Virus record (IMG/VR): IMGVR_UViG_3300036862_000019
Coordinates: 1 to 35,793 of that record
DNA from: a virus
Direction: 5' to 3' (one strand)
Length of the DNA: 35,793 bases
Shown here: positions 8,088 to 17,788 of the stretch, piece after piece
Position numbering within the stretch: position 1 is the first letter of the stretch
Layout of the letters: each line of letters starts with the position of its first letter
Program-made: the position numbers and the translations under genes
Notes under the pieces: model-generated
The model's database searches: none
Seen by the model: the letters and a program-made list of their open reading frames with translations, nothing else
What the model was told of the DNA's origin: nothing

Positions 8088-8485
8088 TGGCACGGTTTGC
8101 GGTGATTCAAGATGGCAACGTGGTTAATCTAGTCGAGGCGGAAGAACCGCTATTCGATAACTGGATTGCCGACGATGGCAGCGCGCGGATCGGGGGAATT
8201 TGGACTGGCACGACCTTCGAAGCGCCGCCGATGACGCTCTTTGTTCCGCCATCAGTGAGCATGCGCCAAGCGCGCTTGGCCTTATTGCAGGCTGGCAAGC
8301 TGGATGGCGTGGCGAACGTGATCGCCGCCATTCCAGATCCGATTCAACGTCAAGCGGCACAAATCAGCTGGGATTTTGCAGGGGATGTGCGGCGCGATAG
8401 CCCGCTGGTGGCGCTGATCGGTTCCACCATGGGCATGGCCGATGCTGAGATTGATACGTTGTTCATTGACGCGAGCGCGAGGTAG
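8087..8485 (+). CDS. Tail fibre assembly protein-like
   Basis: A 132-residue protein starting at the TGATG junction with the fibre stop. The N-terminus (MARFAVIQDGNVVNLVEAEE) and the C-terminal SMRQARLALLQAGKLDGV helix match small fibre-assembly chaperones that commonly follow fibre genes in many caudoviruses. It probably helps fold, or caps, the fibre tip encoded just upstream. An in-frame start 15 bases earlier is possible, but the overlapped ATG is preferred. Confidence 0.7.
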   Translation: MARFAVIQDGNVVNLVEAEEPLFDNWIADDGSARIGGIWTGTTFEAPPMTLFVPPSVSMRQARLALLQAGKLDGVANVIAAIPDPIQRQAAQISWDFAGDVRRDSPLVALIGSTMGMADAEIDTLFIDASAR

Positions 8486-8488
8486 CCC

Positions 8489-10054
8489 ATGTTGATCCGC
8501 GTTCCCAATGCCGGCGCGATTGGTCTGAACAAGGACCTGAGCCAGCACGAGCTGCCAACCGGGGCTTGGACCGATGCGCAGAACATCCGTTTCCTGGACG
8601 GCTACGCCTACCAGTTCTACGGGCATGGCGAGGTGTACAACGGGCCGGCGGTGGTGCCGCAGCATCTGTTACCGGTGGTAGTCGGCACGCAGCGCTACTG
8701 GCTGTACGCGAGCCTGACCAAGATTTACGCGGTCACTATTAGCGGCGGCGCGGCGGTACATACCAACCTGACCCGCCAGACCGCCAGCGTGGATGTGGAT
8801 TACGCGGCGACCGCCAACAGCTGGACCTCAACGCTCTTGGGCGGCATCCCGGTGATGAATCCGGGCAATACCGTAGATCCGCCGCAGATGTGGAACCTCA
8901 ACATCGCTAACCGCATGACGGCGTTGACCAACTGGCCGGCCAGCACCTATTGCAAGGCGTTGCGCGGCTATAAGAACTTCCTGGTCGCGCTGAACGTGAC
9001 CAAGAGCGGCACCAATTACCCGTTCATGGTCAAGTGGAGCCATCCGGCCGACCCGGGCGGCGTGCCGATCAGCTGGGACCCGGCCGACACCACCAAGGAT
9101 GCGGGCGAGGCCGATCTGGCCGAAGGCTATGATCCGATTGTGGACGGCTTGCAGCTGCGCGACAGCTTCATCATCTACAAGGAGGCCAGCGTCTGGCGTA
9201 TGGACTATGTGGGCGGTCCGTTCGTGTTCCGCTTCCAGAAAGTGCTCGGCACCTCGGGCGCGCTGAACCGCAACTGCATTGTCGAGGTGGACGGCTACCA
9301 CGTGGTGCTGACCGGCTCGGATGTGATCGCGCACGACGGGGTGAACGCCAGCTCGATCCTCGATAAGCAGACGCGGCGCTGGCTGTTCCAGAACATCGAC
9401 GTCGATGGAGCCGGGCTGTGCTTCGTGTTCAAGAACCCGTTTTTCAACGAGGTGTTCATCTGCTTCCCGGCCATTGGCGCGACCGTGCCGAACATGGCCA
9501 TCATCTGGAACTACAAGGATAAAACGGTCAGCATCCGCCAGATTCCAAACGTCAACCATGCCGCATTCGGCCCGGTCGATAACGGCCTGACCGGCAACTG
9601 GAACCAGGACAGCGCGCCGTGGGCGTCCGACTTGACGCTGTGGAACGGGCCGGACTTCGTGCCGTCCACCGCGCGCTGCCTGATGGGCAGCAACGACCAG
9701 AAGCTATTCATGATGGACGCGTCCTCGTCGTTCGACGGTGTGCTGCCGAGCGCTTATCTGGAACGGCGCGGGTTGTCGCTCGGAAAGCCTGAGAGTATCA
9801 AGCTGGTGCGCGGCATCCGCGCGCGCATCACCGGCAACCCGGGCGAGACGGTGCTGGTGCGGGTCGGCAGTCAGGATGATCCGTGGAACGAGCCGGTATG
9901 GGGTCCGACCGTGACGCATACCATCGGCAGCACGGTAGCCGATGATCTGCTGGTGTCTGGACGGTATCTGACGGTGCGCTTCGAGTCGGGCAGCGCCTAT
10001 CAATGGCGGCTCGATTCGTATGATCTGGATGTAATGGAAGCGGGGGACTGGTAA
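8489..10054 (+). CDS. Large neck/tail structural protein, possibly packaged-DNA stabilisation type
   Basis: A 521-residue, beta-rich protein. It begins MLIRVPNAGAIGLNKDLSQH and continues with WTDAQNIRFLDGYA, a signature I associate with a widespread podoviral family sometimes called P22 gp10-like DNA stabilisation or tail protein. Repeating beta-type segments would fit a propeller. Position after the adaptor and fibre fits a tail-knob or nozzle component. The exact role is inferred. Confidence 0.65.
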   Translation: MLIRVPNAGAIGLNKDLSQHELPTGAWTDAQNIRFLDGYAYQFYGHGEVYNGPAVVPQHLLPVVVGTQRYWLYASLTKIYAVTISGGAAVHTNLTRQTASVDVDYAATANSWTSTLLGGIPVMNPGNTVDPPQMWNLNIANRMTALTNWPASTYCKALRGYKNFLVALNVTKSGTNYPFMVKWSHPADPGGVPISWDPADTTKDAGEADLAEGYDPIVDGLQLRDSFIIYKEASVWRMDYVGGPFVFRFQKVLGTSGALNRNCIVEVDGYHVVLTGSDVIAHDGVNASSILDKQTRRWLFQNIDVDGAGLCFVFKNPFFNEVFICFPAIGATVPNMAIIWNYKDKTVSIRQIPNVNHAAFGPVDNGLTGNWNQDSAPWASDLTLWNGPDFVPSTARCLMGSNDQKLFMMDASSSFDGVLPSAYLERRGLSLGKPESIKLVRGIRARITGNPGETVLVRVGSQDDPWNEPVWGPTVTHTIGSTVADDLLVSGRYLTVRFESGSAYQWRLDSYDLDVMEAGDW

Positions 10055-10323
10055 TGCGCACCCCTAATCTCGGCACCGCGTTCTATGCCCCGGGGGTTCC
10101 GCCAGACGACCCGGCGCAATTGTCACGTTTTCTGCAAGACGAACTGACCAAGCTCGCGGCGGCGGTGCAGGCGCTGGCTGCCGGGCAACTGGACAAGACT
10201 ACCGTCGCCCCGGCTAAGCCGCGTGAAGGGATGGTGCGGCTGGCGGACGGCTCTAACTGGAACCCTGGTTCCGGGCAAGGCGTATATGCCTATTACAATG
10301 GCGCATGGCATCTTTTAGGATAA
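10054..10323 (+). CDS. Small hypothetical virion-region protein
   Basis: An 89-residue protein starting in a TAATG overlap with the previous gene. A helical middle (LSRFLQDELTKLAAAVQALA) is followed by a C-terminal segment (GMVRLADGSNWNPGSGQGVY, ending in YYNGAWHLLG) that resembles the attachment or tip segments of fibre-associated phage proteins. It could be a small fibre or spike adaptor. Unverified. Confidence 0.7.
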   Translation: MRTPNLGTAFYAPGVPPDDPAQLSRFLQDELTKLAAAVQALAAGQLDKTTVAPAKPREGMVRLADGSNWNPGSGQGVYAYYNGAWHLLG

Positions 10324-10327
10324 AAAC

Positions 10328-11431
10328 ATGGCACAATCCACGACCTCGACTTCCCCATGGCCCGGTGCCAACCCATATCTGCTCGGCACCGATACCATCC
10401 CAGGCGTCTTGCCCGAGGGCGCGCGCCTGTACGGGCTGGGCGGATGGAACGCGAATAAGCAGAGCCTGGCCAATCAGCAGCTGCAGAACCTGAGCAATCG
10501 CAACAATCAGGTGACGGGTGCACAAGGCGTCGCCAATAGCGCCTTGACCGGCGCATTTGATCCGAAGCTACAGGCAATCGACAAGGCCAACGCGATGATG
10601 GTCGATCCGACCAAGGCGTTTGCCTCGCTCGGTGGAGCGAACCCGATGGGCGCCCTCCAGCAGATGCTGACCGGTCAGGTTGACACCTCGTCCCTCAATC
10701 CGGTGGTGCAGAATGCGTTCCGCCGCATGGGCGAATCGTTCAATGAACAGGCATTGCCGAATATCCGAGGCGCGGCGGTGGCTTCGGGGCAGTACGGCAG
10801 CAGCCGGCAGGGGATTGCTGAAGGATTGGCGGCGCGCGATCTGGCCAATTCGATGGGCGACCTATCCTCCAACCTGTACAACCAGGCCTATAACCAGGCG
10901 CAGCAGCAGCGCTACGGCACCGCCAACCAGATGGCCGGACTCGGGGTGAATACCGCCGAGGGCAACGCCAACCGCGACCTGAATGCGCAAAACATCAATA
11001 TCCAGAGCGCGTTGGATCAAAACCGCCAAGCCATGATGAATTCGGCTCAGCAATTGGCGAACCGGCAGGCTGGCCTCGGTATGTATGGGGTCGCCAATTC
11101 GCTGAATGACACAAATTACCAGCAGAAACAGGGTCTGTTAAACGAACCGACCAACGCAAACTGGCAGAACTTGAGTAAGTACGCCTCGCTGGTGCAGCCG
11201 AGCGCCGGCTTCGGCGGCGTTACCACGCAGAATGTCGACAACGGCGGCAATAAGGCCACCAACTACCTCGGCACTGGGCTTGGTCTGCTCGGCTCGCTGG
11301 GCAGTACCAACATCGGCGGCAAGTCGCTGCTGGATCAGGCGTGGAATTATTTTAGCGGAAGCGGTAGCCAAAGCGACAACCTGAATACAGCGGTCAATAA
11401 TCTGGTCGACTACTCCGGCCTGTATTCTTGA
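10328..11431 (+). CDS. Internal or tail virion protein, Gln/Asn-rich
   Basis: A 367-residue protein with a long Gln-, Asn- and Ala-rich helical body (SNLYNQAYNQAQQQRYGTAN; NINIQSALDQNRQAMMNSAQ) and a small-residue C-terminus. It is the first of four consecutive genes with the character of internal or ejection proteins. AGGA precedes the ATG. No enzymatic motif is seen. Confidence 0.65.
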   Translation: MAQSTTSTSPWPGANPYLLGTDTIPGVLPEGARLYGLGGWNANKQSLANQQLQNLSNRNNQVTGAQGVANSALTGAFDPKLQAIDKANAMMVDPTKAFASLGGANPMGALQQMLTGQVDTSSLNPVVQNAFRRMGESFNEQALPNIRGAAVASGQYGSSRQGIAEGLAARDLANSMGDLSSNLYNQAYNQAQQQRYGTANQMAGLGVNTAEGNANRDLNAQNINIQSALDQNRQAMMNSAQQLANRQAGLGMYGVANSLNDTNYQQKQGLLNEPTNANWQNLSKYASLVQPSAGFGGVTTQNVDNGGNKATNYLGTGLGLLGSLGSTNIGGKSLLDQAWNYFSGSGSQSDNLNTAVNNLVDYSGLYS

Positions 11432-11441
11432 AGGGAGCGCC

Positions 11442-12467
11442 ATGGATAAGAAAATGATGGCCAAGCAAGGGCGCAACGGCGACAGCCAATTAGGCCACCT
11501 GACGCCGGGTGAGATGGTGATTCCGAAACAGGCGCTCACCCCACAACTGCGCGGGTTGCTCAACACGCTGCTAACCTCAAGCGGCCAAGAAGCACCGCGC
11601 TTCACGGTCGGGCCGAACGCGTCGAAGAACCCGAAAACCGGTTTGCTCGAATTTTGGGGCGATGACGGCGGTGATAGTGGCAATGGCGGCGGCGAGAGCC
11701 AAGGCGGCCGTGGCCGGGATGGTTTCAGCGCCAAGGGTGGCGTGAGCAACGCGGATGGCGTCGGCCGCGGCGGCAATGGCGGCGCCGACCAAGGCAATGC
11801 CGAATCGGTCGGCAATTCGATGATGGGCATGAATAGCGATCCGCTCGGGTATGGCCGCTATACCGGCGAAACCGTGGCCGGCACGCTGTCCAATATGGCC
11901 GACCAGATGCGCGAGGCAGGGTACAAGGCGCGCTCGGTCAGCGACACGATGAGCAATATGGGCGTCGGCTACGGCACCCGGGCCGGTCTGCTCGGCTTCG
12001 GCCCGGCACTCGGCACGTTCGGCTTTAATGCGCTCAATACCGGGGGCCGCCTGCTGGGCGGCTTGGCCGGCGGTTTACCAGGGGCGATGCTGGGCGGCCT
12101 GCTCGGGGCGGCCGTGACCGGCGACGCGAACGACGTCGGCAACCAGTTCGGTCGGAATGTGGTCGGTACGCTGGCTAGTGGCATCAGCTCGGCGGCTGGC
12201 CTCGGCCCGCTCGGTGGTGCGCTGGCGAGTAAATTGGCGGATCGCGCCTTTAACTCGATGACAGCCAACGCCGGGCCCGCGCAAAACACCGCCAAGACCG
12301 CTGGCAATGCCGATTTGGCGGGGCTATCGGGATACAATAATCCAATGGGCATGAACCAACCGGCGGCCATGGTTACTCCGGAGGCATTGGCGATGCAATT
12401 CAGCCCGGTGCAACTGGCCGAACTATACGACCCGATGCAAAAGCTTCGTGCGCGAGGACTGTCATGA
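11442..12467 (+). CDS. Internal virion/ejection protein, glycine-rich
   Basis: A 341-residue protein. The N-terminus (LGHLTPGEMVIPKQALTPQL) resembles a short conserved segment found in podoviral internal proteins. Residues 70-115 are Gly/Asp/Asn-rich and probably flexible. From about 180 the protein carries hydrophobic, glycine-zipper-like stretches (GGLAGGLPGAMLGGLLGAAV) that could insert in a membrane. Such features suit a protein ejected to help DNA cross the envelope. Gene start overlaps nothing; GGGAG precedes the ATG. Confidence 0.65.
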   Translation: MDKKMMAKQGRNGDSQLGHLTPGEMVIPKQALTPQLRGLLNTLLTSSGQEAPRFTVGPNASKNPKTGLLEFWGDDGGDSGNGGGESQGGRGRDGFSAKGGVSNADGVGRGGNGGADQGNAESVGNSMMGMNSDPLGYGRYTGETVAGTLSNMADQMREAGYKARSVSDTMSNMGVGYGTRAGLLGFGPALGTFGFNALNTGGRLLGGLAGGLPGAMLGGLLGAAVTGDANDVGNQFGRNVVGTLASGISSAAGLGPLGGALASKLADRAFNSMTANAGPAQNTAKTAGNADLAGLSGYNNPMGMNQPAAMVTPEALAMQFSPVQLAELYDPMQKLRARGLS

Positions 12468-13801
12468 ACGAATTGAACGATTACTTTCGACGCACGCAGG
12501 GTTACAGCCTGCTTGACCCGAACCTGGACGCGGCGGCGACGACATTGCCCGCAGCAACCGACCTGCCGGCAGCCATTCCGACGCCGAGCGCGCTACCGCA
12601 GGCGACGCCGAGCGCGCGCGACCAATTCGACTTCACCCCAACCCCGCAGCAGGAAAAGCAGGCGCTGTATTCGAGCCTGGCACGCATGGGCGCGGCGATG
12701 TTGACCAATAATCGCGGGCCGAATTCGTTTGCCAATGCCTTGGGCAGCGGCCTCAGTGCGCAGCAGGAAGGCTACCAGAACGCCTTGAATCTGTCGGAAG
12801 CGCAGAACACCAAGGCGCTGCAGTCGCAGATGCTGCGCTCGAATTTCGCCGAGCAGCAACGGCAGCGCGTCATGCAGCAGGGATTGCGCACCGCCATCGG
12901 CCAACTCGACCAAAACGACCCGGACTATTGGGGCCAGGTCGGGCGCCTGTATGCGGCGGCCGGCGACATGGATACCGCACTGAAGGCCAACGAGGCGGCG
13001 CAAGGCGGCAAGCCGACCGAGGCGCAGCGCAATTTCAATTACCTGACCGGCACCTTAAACGTGCCGCCGAGCAAGGCGATTGGCGTATTCACGCCGATGG
13101 CGCCGCAGCCGTTGCAATACGTTCCGCCAACCGAGAACCGACCCGGCGGCTTCGTGAATATCCGCGAAGGCACCACCAATTTCAATGAGCCGCCGATTCC
13201 GCAGAAGCAGAAGGACATTCCCCCGACCACGCTTAAGGCGATTGCGGACAACCGCGCCACGCTAGCCAAATTCGACAATACCATCACTGCATTAGAAAAC
13301 GCGGTCAAGACCGGTAGCGACGCGCTTGGGTGGAAAAATAAACTGCCATATTCTGAAGAAGTGCGGCAACGCACCGATAAGGAGGGCGTGCCATTGCGCG
13401 CGATGGTGTCGGATGTTGGGAGCGCATTGTTTCACGAGCGCTCTGGTGCGGCAGTAACGGCCACAGAATCGCCACGGCTAAAACCGTTCGCGCCATCGAC
13501 GGACGATAGGCCAGAAGTCGCGCTAGAGAAATTAAAACTGCTACGCGCCAACGTGGCCAACGAAACCAACGCCTTGGCCGATATGTACCCGTCCGACCAG
13601 GGATACAAGCCGCTTGCTCCGTGGACCTCGCCGCGTTCCGCACAACCGCAGCGACAGACTTCCCCTGCCGCGTCACCAGTTCAGGCCGCATTCGGTTCCA
13701 TCATGTCGATGGCGTCCGTTCAGGCCTTGGCTGATCGGCGGAAAGAGCCGGTCGATGCCGTGGCTAAGGCATTGAAGGCTAAGGGCGTGAGGATTCAATA
13801 A
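12464..13801 (+). CDS. Internal virion/ejection protein
   Basis: A 445-residue protein starting in an ATGA overlap. It begins with a Pro/Ala-rich linker and is then helical and Gln-rich (KALQSQMLRSNFAEQQRQR), with a charged C-terminal region. Lying between the glycine-rich protein and the transglycosylase, it probably belongs to the same ejected complex. No domain was recognised. Confidence 0.65.
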   Translation: MNELNDYFRRTQGYSLLDPNLDAAATTLPAATDLPAAIPTPSALPQATPSARDQFDFTPTPQQEKQALYSSLARMGAAMLTNNRGPNSFANALGSGLSAQQEGYQNALNLSEAQNTKALQSQMLRSNFAEQQRQRVMQQGLRTAIGQLDQNDPDYWGQVGRLYAAAGDMDTALKANEAAQGGKPTEAQRNFNYLTGTLNVPPSKAIGVFTPMAPQPLQYVPPTENRPGGFVNIREGTTNFNEPPIPQKQKDIPPTTLKAIADNRATLAKFDNTITALENAVKTGSDALGWKNKLPYSEEVRQRTDKEGVPLRAMVSDVGSALFHERSGAAVTATESPRLKPFAPSTDDRPEVALEKLKLLRANVANETNALADMYPSDQGYKPLAPWTSPRSAQPQRQTSPAASPVQAAFGSIMSMASVQALADRRKEPVDAVAKALKAKGVRIQ

Positions 13802-16410
13802 TGGCCGATTGGCGCGAATTCGCAAAACAGGAGGCGCTGCGCCAGGGCGTCGACCCGTCGCTGGTGCTGCCGCTGGTCGGCCAGGAATCGAACTGGAACC
13901 CGAACGCGGTCAGCCCGAAAGGCGCGGCCGGCTTCATGCAGCTGATGCCGGGCACTGCCAAGCAACTCGGCTTGTCGGCCGCCGACCGCTTCAACCCGCA
14001 GTTGGCGATCCCGGCCGGCATCACCTACCTGAAGCAGCAGCTGGACAAGTACCAAGACCCGGCCAAGGCGCTGGCCGCCTATAACGCCGGGCCGGGCGCG
14101 GTGGACAAATTCGGCGGGGTGCCCCCCTATCCGGAAACGCAGAATTACGTAAGGAAGATCGCGATGGCACAAAAAGGGACGCTATCGGTTGATGAAGCAG
14201 ACGCATTACTGGGCGGTTCTTCAACGCGTGCCGCCCCGCGCACTTTGTCGATTGATGAGGCGGACGCGCTATTGTCAGCCAAACCAACCAAAGCCCCGCT
14301 CAAGGTGATCGACAACACGCTGCCGCCGGCCAATCCGCTCGCAGATGTCAATTCGCTGCGACTGCCGCTGATTGGTAACGTCAAGGTGGCGCCGTGGCTG
14401 GCGCGCGGCATGGTCGGCGCCGGGAAAGGCGCGACCGAGTTTCTTGATTCGATTGGGTTAAAGGATGCGCTCGGGCTATCATCGCTTCCGCCAGCGCGTG
14501 CGGTCAAACCGACCCTGTCCAGCCTGACCACCGGGCAAGCCCCGCAGGTGAGCCCGCAACAACAAGCGGCGAATGCACTGGAAAGCGACCCGGCCGCCAT
14601 GATCGGCAACGTACTGGCACAGATCGGGATTCAATACGCTGGTGGCAAGCTGATTGGCGGTGCCGGTGGGCTAGTCAATTCCGGCGCTAACGCCTCGCGC
14701 GCTTTTGCCGGTGCCAATATCGGGCGCGGAACGCAGCTAGCTAGTGACATTGGCAGTGCGCTGGAAGCGACCGGCACCGCGCTGTCCACGCCGCAGACGG
14801 TGCGGCAGGCGCTAGCGGCCGGCTCCGCATTCGGAGCACTGGCACAGCCTGGTGACCCTGGTGAACGGGTGTCGAATGCATTGGCCGGTGGCATCGGCGG
14901 TGCTGGCGGCTATGGTATCGGCAAATTGATTGGTGTGGCAGGCCAGCAAGCCAACAAGCTGTTGAACCGTCCAGCCGCACAACAGGCCACCCAGGACTTG
15001 ACCAACGAATTAACGGTGCAGCTGCGCGCCAACGGGCTCGACTTCGCCGCGATGCCGCGCGCCGCGCAACAGTCGCTGCTTTCGGCGGCGCAGGACGCGG
15101 TCAGCAAGACCGGCAGCCTCGACCCGGACATGCTCAAGCGCATGGCCGATTTCCAGAATGTCGGCATCGACCCGCTCAAGGGCTGGGTCACGCGCAACCC
15201 ACAGCAATGGTGGCAGGCCGACACGCTTAATACGGTCGATCCGCGCATCTCGCAGCGCTACCAGGCCGCCAACCGCGCCTTGGTGCAGCAGGCCGGGCAG
15301 CGCGCGCCGGAAGCGAGCGATTACCAGCTGGGGCAGCGTTTCGGGCAGGGCGTGCAGGGTGTGTATGACGCAAAAAAAGCCGCTGCGGATGCCGCGTACA
15401 AACAAGCGCGCGCTACGGCTGGCAGAGACATCGAGCTGGACCCATACCGATTTGTCAACGATGTGAGTAACGAATTGCATGACCAATGGACCGGGCAGGC
15501 GCTCAAGGACGAGGTTTTGCCGTGGTTTCAGAACATCACCAGCGGAAAAGAACCGTTCGATATGGGAACCGCTCTGCAGCGATTGCAGGCGCTGAACGGG
15601 AAAATGAACCGTACCAGAGACCCGGAGCAATTGTTTCAGTTCGGCATCGTCAAAAAGCATTTAATCAATGCCATCGAAGGCTATGGCGGACAAGGAAACG
15701 GGCCAATGCCGCTTGTTGGAGCGGACGAACAGCAGCAACTGGCGCTTGCCTTTAAGAACGCACGCGGGGCTGCGTCGCAGTATCTGCAATTCGAGAAAAA
15801 CCCGGTGATCCAGGATGTGTTGGGCGGCAAGTTCACCCCGGAAAAGTTGCCGGACATGATGGGCAAACTGCGGGTGGACGACCTGCAGACGCTGGCACAG
15901 CTGGACCAGGCCAACCCAGGACTCAATGCGTTGCCACGACTCCGCGACGCCGCCGCCGCCTACATCCGCGACGCAGCGGTGCTGCAGCAGGAGACCGGCG
16001 GCAAGTTCACCGTGGCCGGGCTACGCAAGGCGTTGGACCGGATCGGCCCGGAAAACGGCAAGCTGTTGTTCGGCGACGACTGGAACCAGTACCAGTCGCT
16101 ATTGCGCGCGGGCGGCAGCATCATGAATCCGCCGGTTCGTCCGACCGGCTCGACCACCGCACCTAATCTGATGCGCTGGCTGAACATGACCAAAATCCCC
16201 GGCGTTCCGGCTGCGTTAGAGCTGGGTGCGACCGCCGCCGGCAAGGTCAAGCAGACGCTGGACGTGAACAAGTTACTGCAGCCGGGCTTGTACGACCCGG
16301 CCCAGGTGTTGACCAATCGCCAGTTGATCCAGCGTGCATTTCAGAACGCGCCAGCCAGTCCATTGCCGATGGTGACAGCCCCAGGGCTGCTGGATTACCT
16401 GAACCAGTGA
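13801..16410 (+). CDS. Internal virion protein with N-terminal lytic transglycosylase
   Basis: An 869-residue protein. Residues 4-115 form a soluble lytic transglycosylase domain: catalytic Glu29 in GQESNWNPNAV, then GAAGFMQLMPGTAKQLGL and ALAAYNAGPGAV, all hallmark motifs. The enzyme would open peptidoglycan at DNA entry. Two copies of a short LS(V/I)DEADALL segment follow near residues 127 and 150, perhaps a partner-binding repeat. The remainder is long, helical, Ala- and Gln-rich and has no catalytic motif, as in T7 gp16- or P22-type ejection proteins. ATG overlaps the upstream TAA. Confidence 0.9.
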   Translation: MADWREFAKQEALRQGVDPSLVLPLVGQESNWNPNAVSPKGAAGFMQLMPGTAKQLGLSAADRFNPQLAIPAGITYLKQQLDKYQDPAKALAAYNAGPGAVDKFGGVPPYPETQNYVRKIAMAQKGTLSVDEADALLGGSSTRAAPRTLSIDEADALLSAKPTKAPLKVIDNTLPPANPLADVNSLRLPLIGNVKVAPWLARGMVGAGKGATEFLDSIGLKDALGLSSLPPARAVKPTLSSLTTGQAPQVSPQQQAANALESDPAAMIGNVLAQIGIQYAGGKLIGGAGGLVNSGANASRAFAGANIGRGTQLASDIGSALEATGTALSTPQTVRQALAAGSAFGALAQPGDPGERVSNALAGGIGGAGGYGIGKLIGVAGQQANKLLNRPAAQQATQDLTNELTVQLRANGLDFAAMPRAAQQSLLSAAQDAVSKTGSLDPDMLKRMADFQNVGIDPLKGWVTRNPQQWWQADTLNTVDPRISQRYQAANRALVQQAGQRAPEASDYQLGQRFGQGVQGVYDAKKAAADAAYKQARATAGRDIELDPYRFVNDVSNELHDQWTGQALKDEVLPWFQNITSGKEPFDMGTALQRLQALNGKMNRTRDPEQLFQFGIVKKHLINAIEGYGGQGNGPMPLVGADEQQQLALAFKNARGAASQYLQFEKNPVIQDVLGGKFTPEKLPDMMGKLRVDDLQTLAQLDQANPGLNALPRLRDAAAAYIRDAAVLQQETGGKFTVAGLRKALDRIGPENGKLLFGDDWNQYQSLLRAGGSIMNPPVRPTGSTTAPNLMRWLNMTKIPGVPAALELGATAAGKVKQTLDVNKLLQPGLYDPAQVLTNRQLIQRAFQNAPASPLPMVTAPGLLDYLNQ

Positions 16411-16411
16411 T

Positions 16412-16567
16412 TCATCGGTCAGACCACAGTTCATAGGTCAGCACGCGCCGCAGCCAGTTACGAGGCGGCAATCTGTGCAGCAATGACACAAAGGCGAGCA
16501 CCGCTTTATTAAACAGCACGGCACCGCCGGTGGCGGCGGCAGTGATTAACATGGCATGGGTGGTCAT
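16412..16567 (-). CDS. 51-aa single-span membrane protein, antisense to the late operon
   Basis: A 52-codon frame on the minus strand, downstream of the transglycosylase gene. GAGG lies 7 bases before its ATG. The product has an N-terminal hydrophobic segment of about 26 residues (MLITAAATGGAVLFNKAVLA...) and a basic C-terminus (RLPPRNWLRRV). It fills the otherwise empty stretch before the lysis cassette. It could be a membrane accessory or superinfection-exclusion peptide; nothing identifies it. A convergent stop lies only a base or two from the upstream gene's stop. Confidence 0.55.
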   Translation of the reverse strand: MTTHAMLITAAATGGAVLFNKAVLAFVSLLHRLPPRNWLRRVLTYELWSDR

Positions 16568-16703
16568 ACGCAACCTCGGCAAATAAAAGATGCTAACTCT
16601 TAGTTTAGATCGTGTCCGGTTCGCTTTTGGTAAATCGCATAGATCAAAAAGTTATGTATAGCGTGATGTAGAATGAATGAAACATCTACAACAAGGATAC
16701 GAA

Positions 16704-17021
16704 ATGACTGAACCATTGGCAGCGGCGGCAGTGGTAGGCGTGAAGACCATCGGCGGCTTAAATGCGGTGCTGCTGCTGTCCGGGCTGTTCGGCGGGGTAG
16801 TCAGCCTGTCCTATCTGAAACCGTTGACACGCTGGCAGGCCAGCATGGCGGTGATTTCCGGCGCGCTGCTAGCCAATTATCTAACGCCGATGGCGCTGTG
16901 GTACGCAAAGATTCCTCACGATTTCCAGCTTGGCACCGGCTTTTTAATCGGCTTAACTGGCATGCACATAGTGCCGATGCTGCTCGGGGTTGCCAGGCGG
17001 ATCGGGGAGCGCGGGGGTTGA
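16704..17021 (+). CDS. Small membrane protein at head of lysis cassette, putative holin or pinholin
   Basis: A 105-residue protein with three hydrophobic segments at roughly 17-36, 46-64 and 76-96 and a basic C-terminal tail (ARRIGERGG). AAGGA precedes ATG 16704; an in-frame ATG at 16677 lacks a site. Position immediately before a second membrane protein and the endolysin supports a lysis role as holin or antiholin. Confidence 0.6.
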   Translation: MTEPLAAAAVVGVKTIGGLNAVLLLSGLFGGVVSLSYLKPLTRWQASMAVISGALLANYLTPMALWYAKIPHDFQLGTGFLIGLTGMHIVPMLLGVARRIGERGG

Positions 17022-17022
17022 A

Positions 17023-17262
17023 ATGGCATGGGTGAACGTCCTAGTTGGGTCCATTCTGTTACTGGCGGCGATTGACCGCTTGAATAAGATGGGGCCGCAC
17101 ACCAAATGGCTGGTCAAACTGGCCGGTTGGCTGTTGGCCTTGGCCGGCGGCATCGGCATCCTGTGGCCGCTGGCCGACGTGCAGCTGCACCAGATCATGC
17201 CGAGCCTGAGCATCGGCGGCAGTGCGCTGTGGCTGCTGGTGGACCGGAGAATGATGGCATGA
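17023..17262 (+). CDS. Small membrane protein, putative holin component
   Basis: A 79-residue protein with hydrophobic segments near residues 5-19, 30-50 and 58-73. GGGGG lies just before its ATG, which follows the previous gene's stop by a single base, while its own stop overlaps the endolysin start. It may be a holin or antiholin working with its neighbours. Confidence 0.6.
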   Translation: MAWVNVLVGSILLLAAIDRLNKMGPHTKWLVKLAGWLLALAGGIGILWPLADVQLHQIMPSLSIGGSALWLLVDRRMMA

Positions 17263-17786
17263 TCACCGACCAGCAACTGAGCCAGATGTGCGGCCGTACC
17301 ATCGTCGGCTGGGCGGCGCCAATCAATACCGCTATGATCATCTACCAGATCAACACCAGCGCCCGGCAATCGGCCTTTCTGGCGCAAATCCTGCATGAAT
17401 CTGGCCGGCTGCAATACCTGCGCGAACTATGGGGGCCGACCGCCGCGCAGAAAGGTTATGAATTCCGCGCCGACCTCGGCAACACCGAACCGGGCGACGG
17501 CTTCAAATATCGCGGGCGGGGCCTAATCCAAATCACCGGACGCAGCAACCACCAGCTGTGCGGCTTCGCCTTGGGACTCGACTTGATCGAGCACCCGGAA
17601 CTGCTGGAACAGCCAGCCAATGCGGCGCGCTCAGCCGGCTGGTTCTGGTACAACCACGGACTAAACGAATTGGCCGACGCGGGCGACATCGAACACATCA
17701 CGCGCAAGATTAACGGTGGCCTGAACGGCTACGCCGACCGCCAAGCGCTGTATGCGTTGGTAGACGACATCACCACGAAAGGATGA
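17259..17786 (+). CDS. Endolysin, glycoside hydrolase family 19 (chitinase-like)
   Basis: A 175-residue enzyme that cleaves peptidoglycan glycan strands at lysis. The family signature is clear: catalytic Glu47 in FLAQILHESGRL, then FKYRGRGLIQITGRSNH, and the later AGWFWYNHGLNELAD. No signal peptide or SAR segment is visible, so it should need a holin to reach the cell wall, and holin-like genes flank it on both sides. Starts in an ATGA overlap and ends in one. Confidence 0.93.
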   Translation: MITDQQLSQMCGRTIVGWAAPINTAMIIYQINTSARQSAFLAQILHESGRLQYLRELWGPTAAQKGYEFRADLGNTEPGDGFKYRGRGLIQITGRSNHQLCGFALGLDLIEHPELLEQPANAARSAGWFWYNHGLNELADAGDIEHITRKINGGLNGYADRQALYALVDDITTKG

Positions 17787-17788
17787 AC

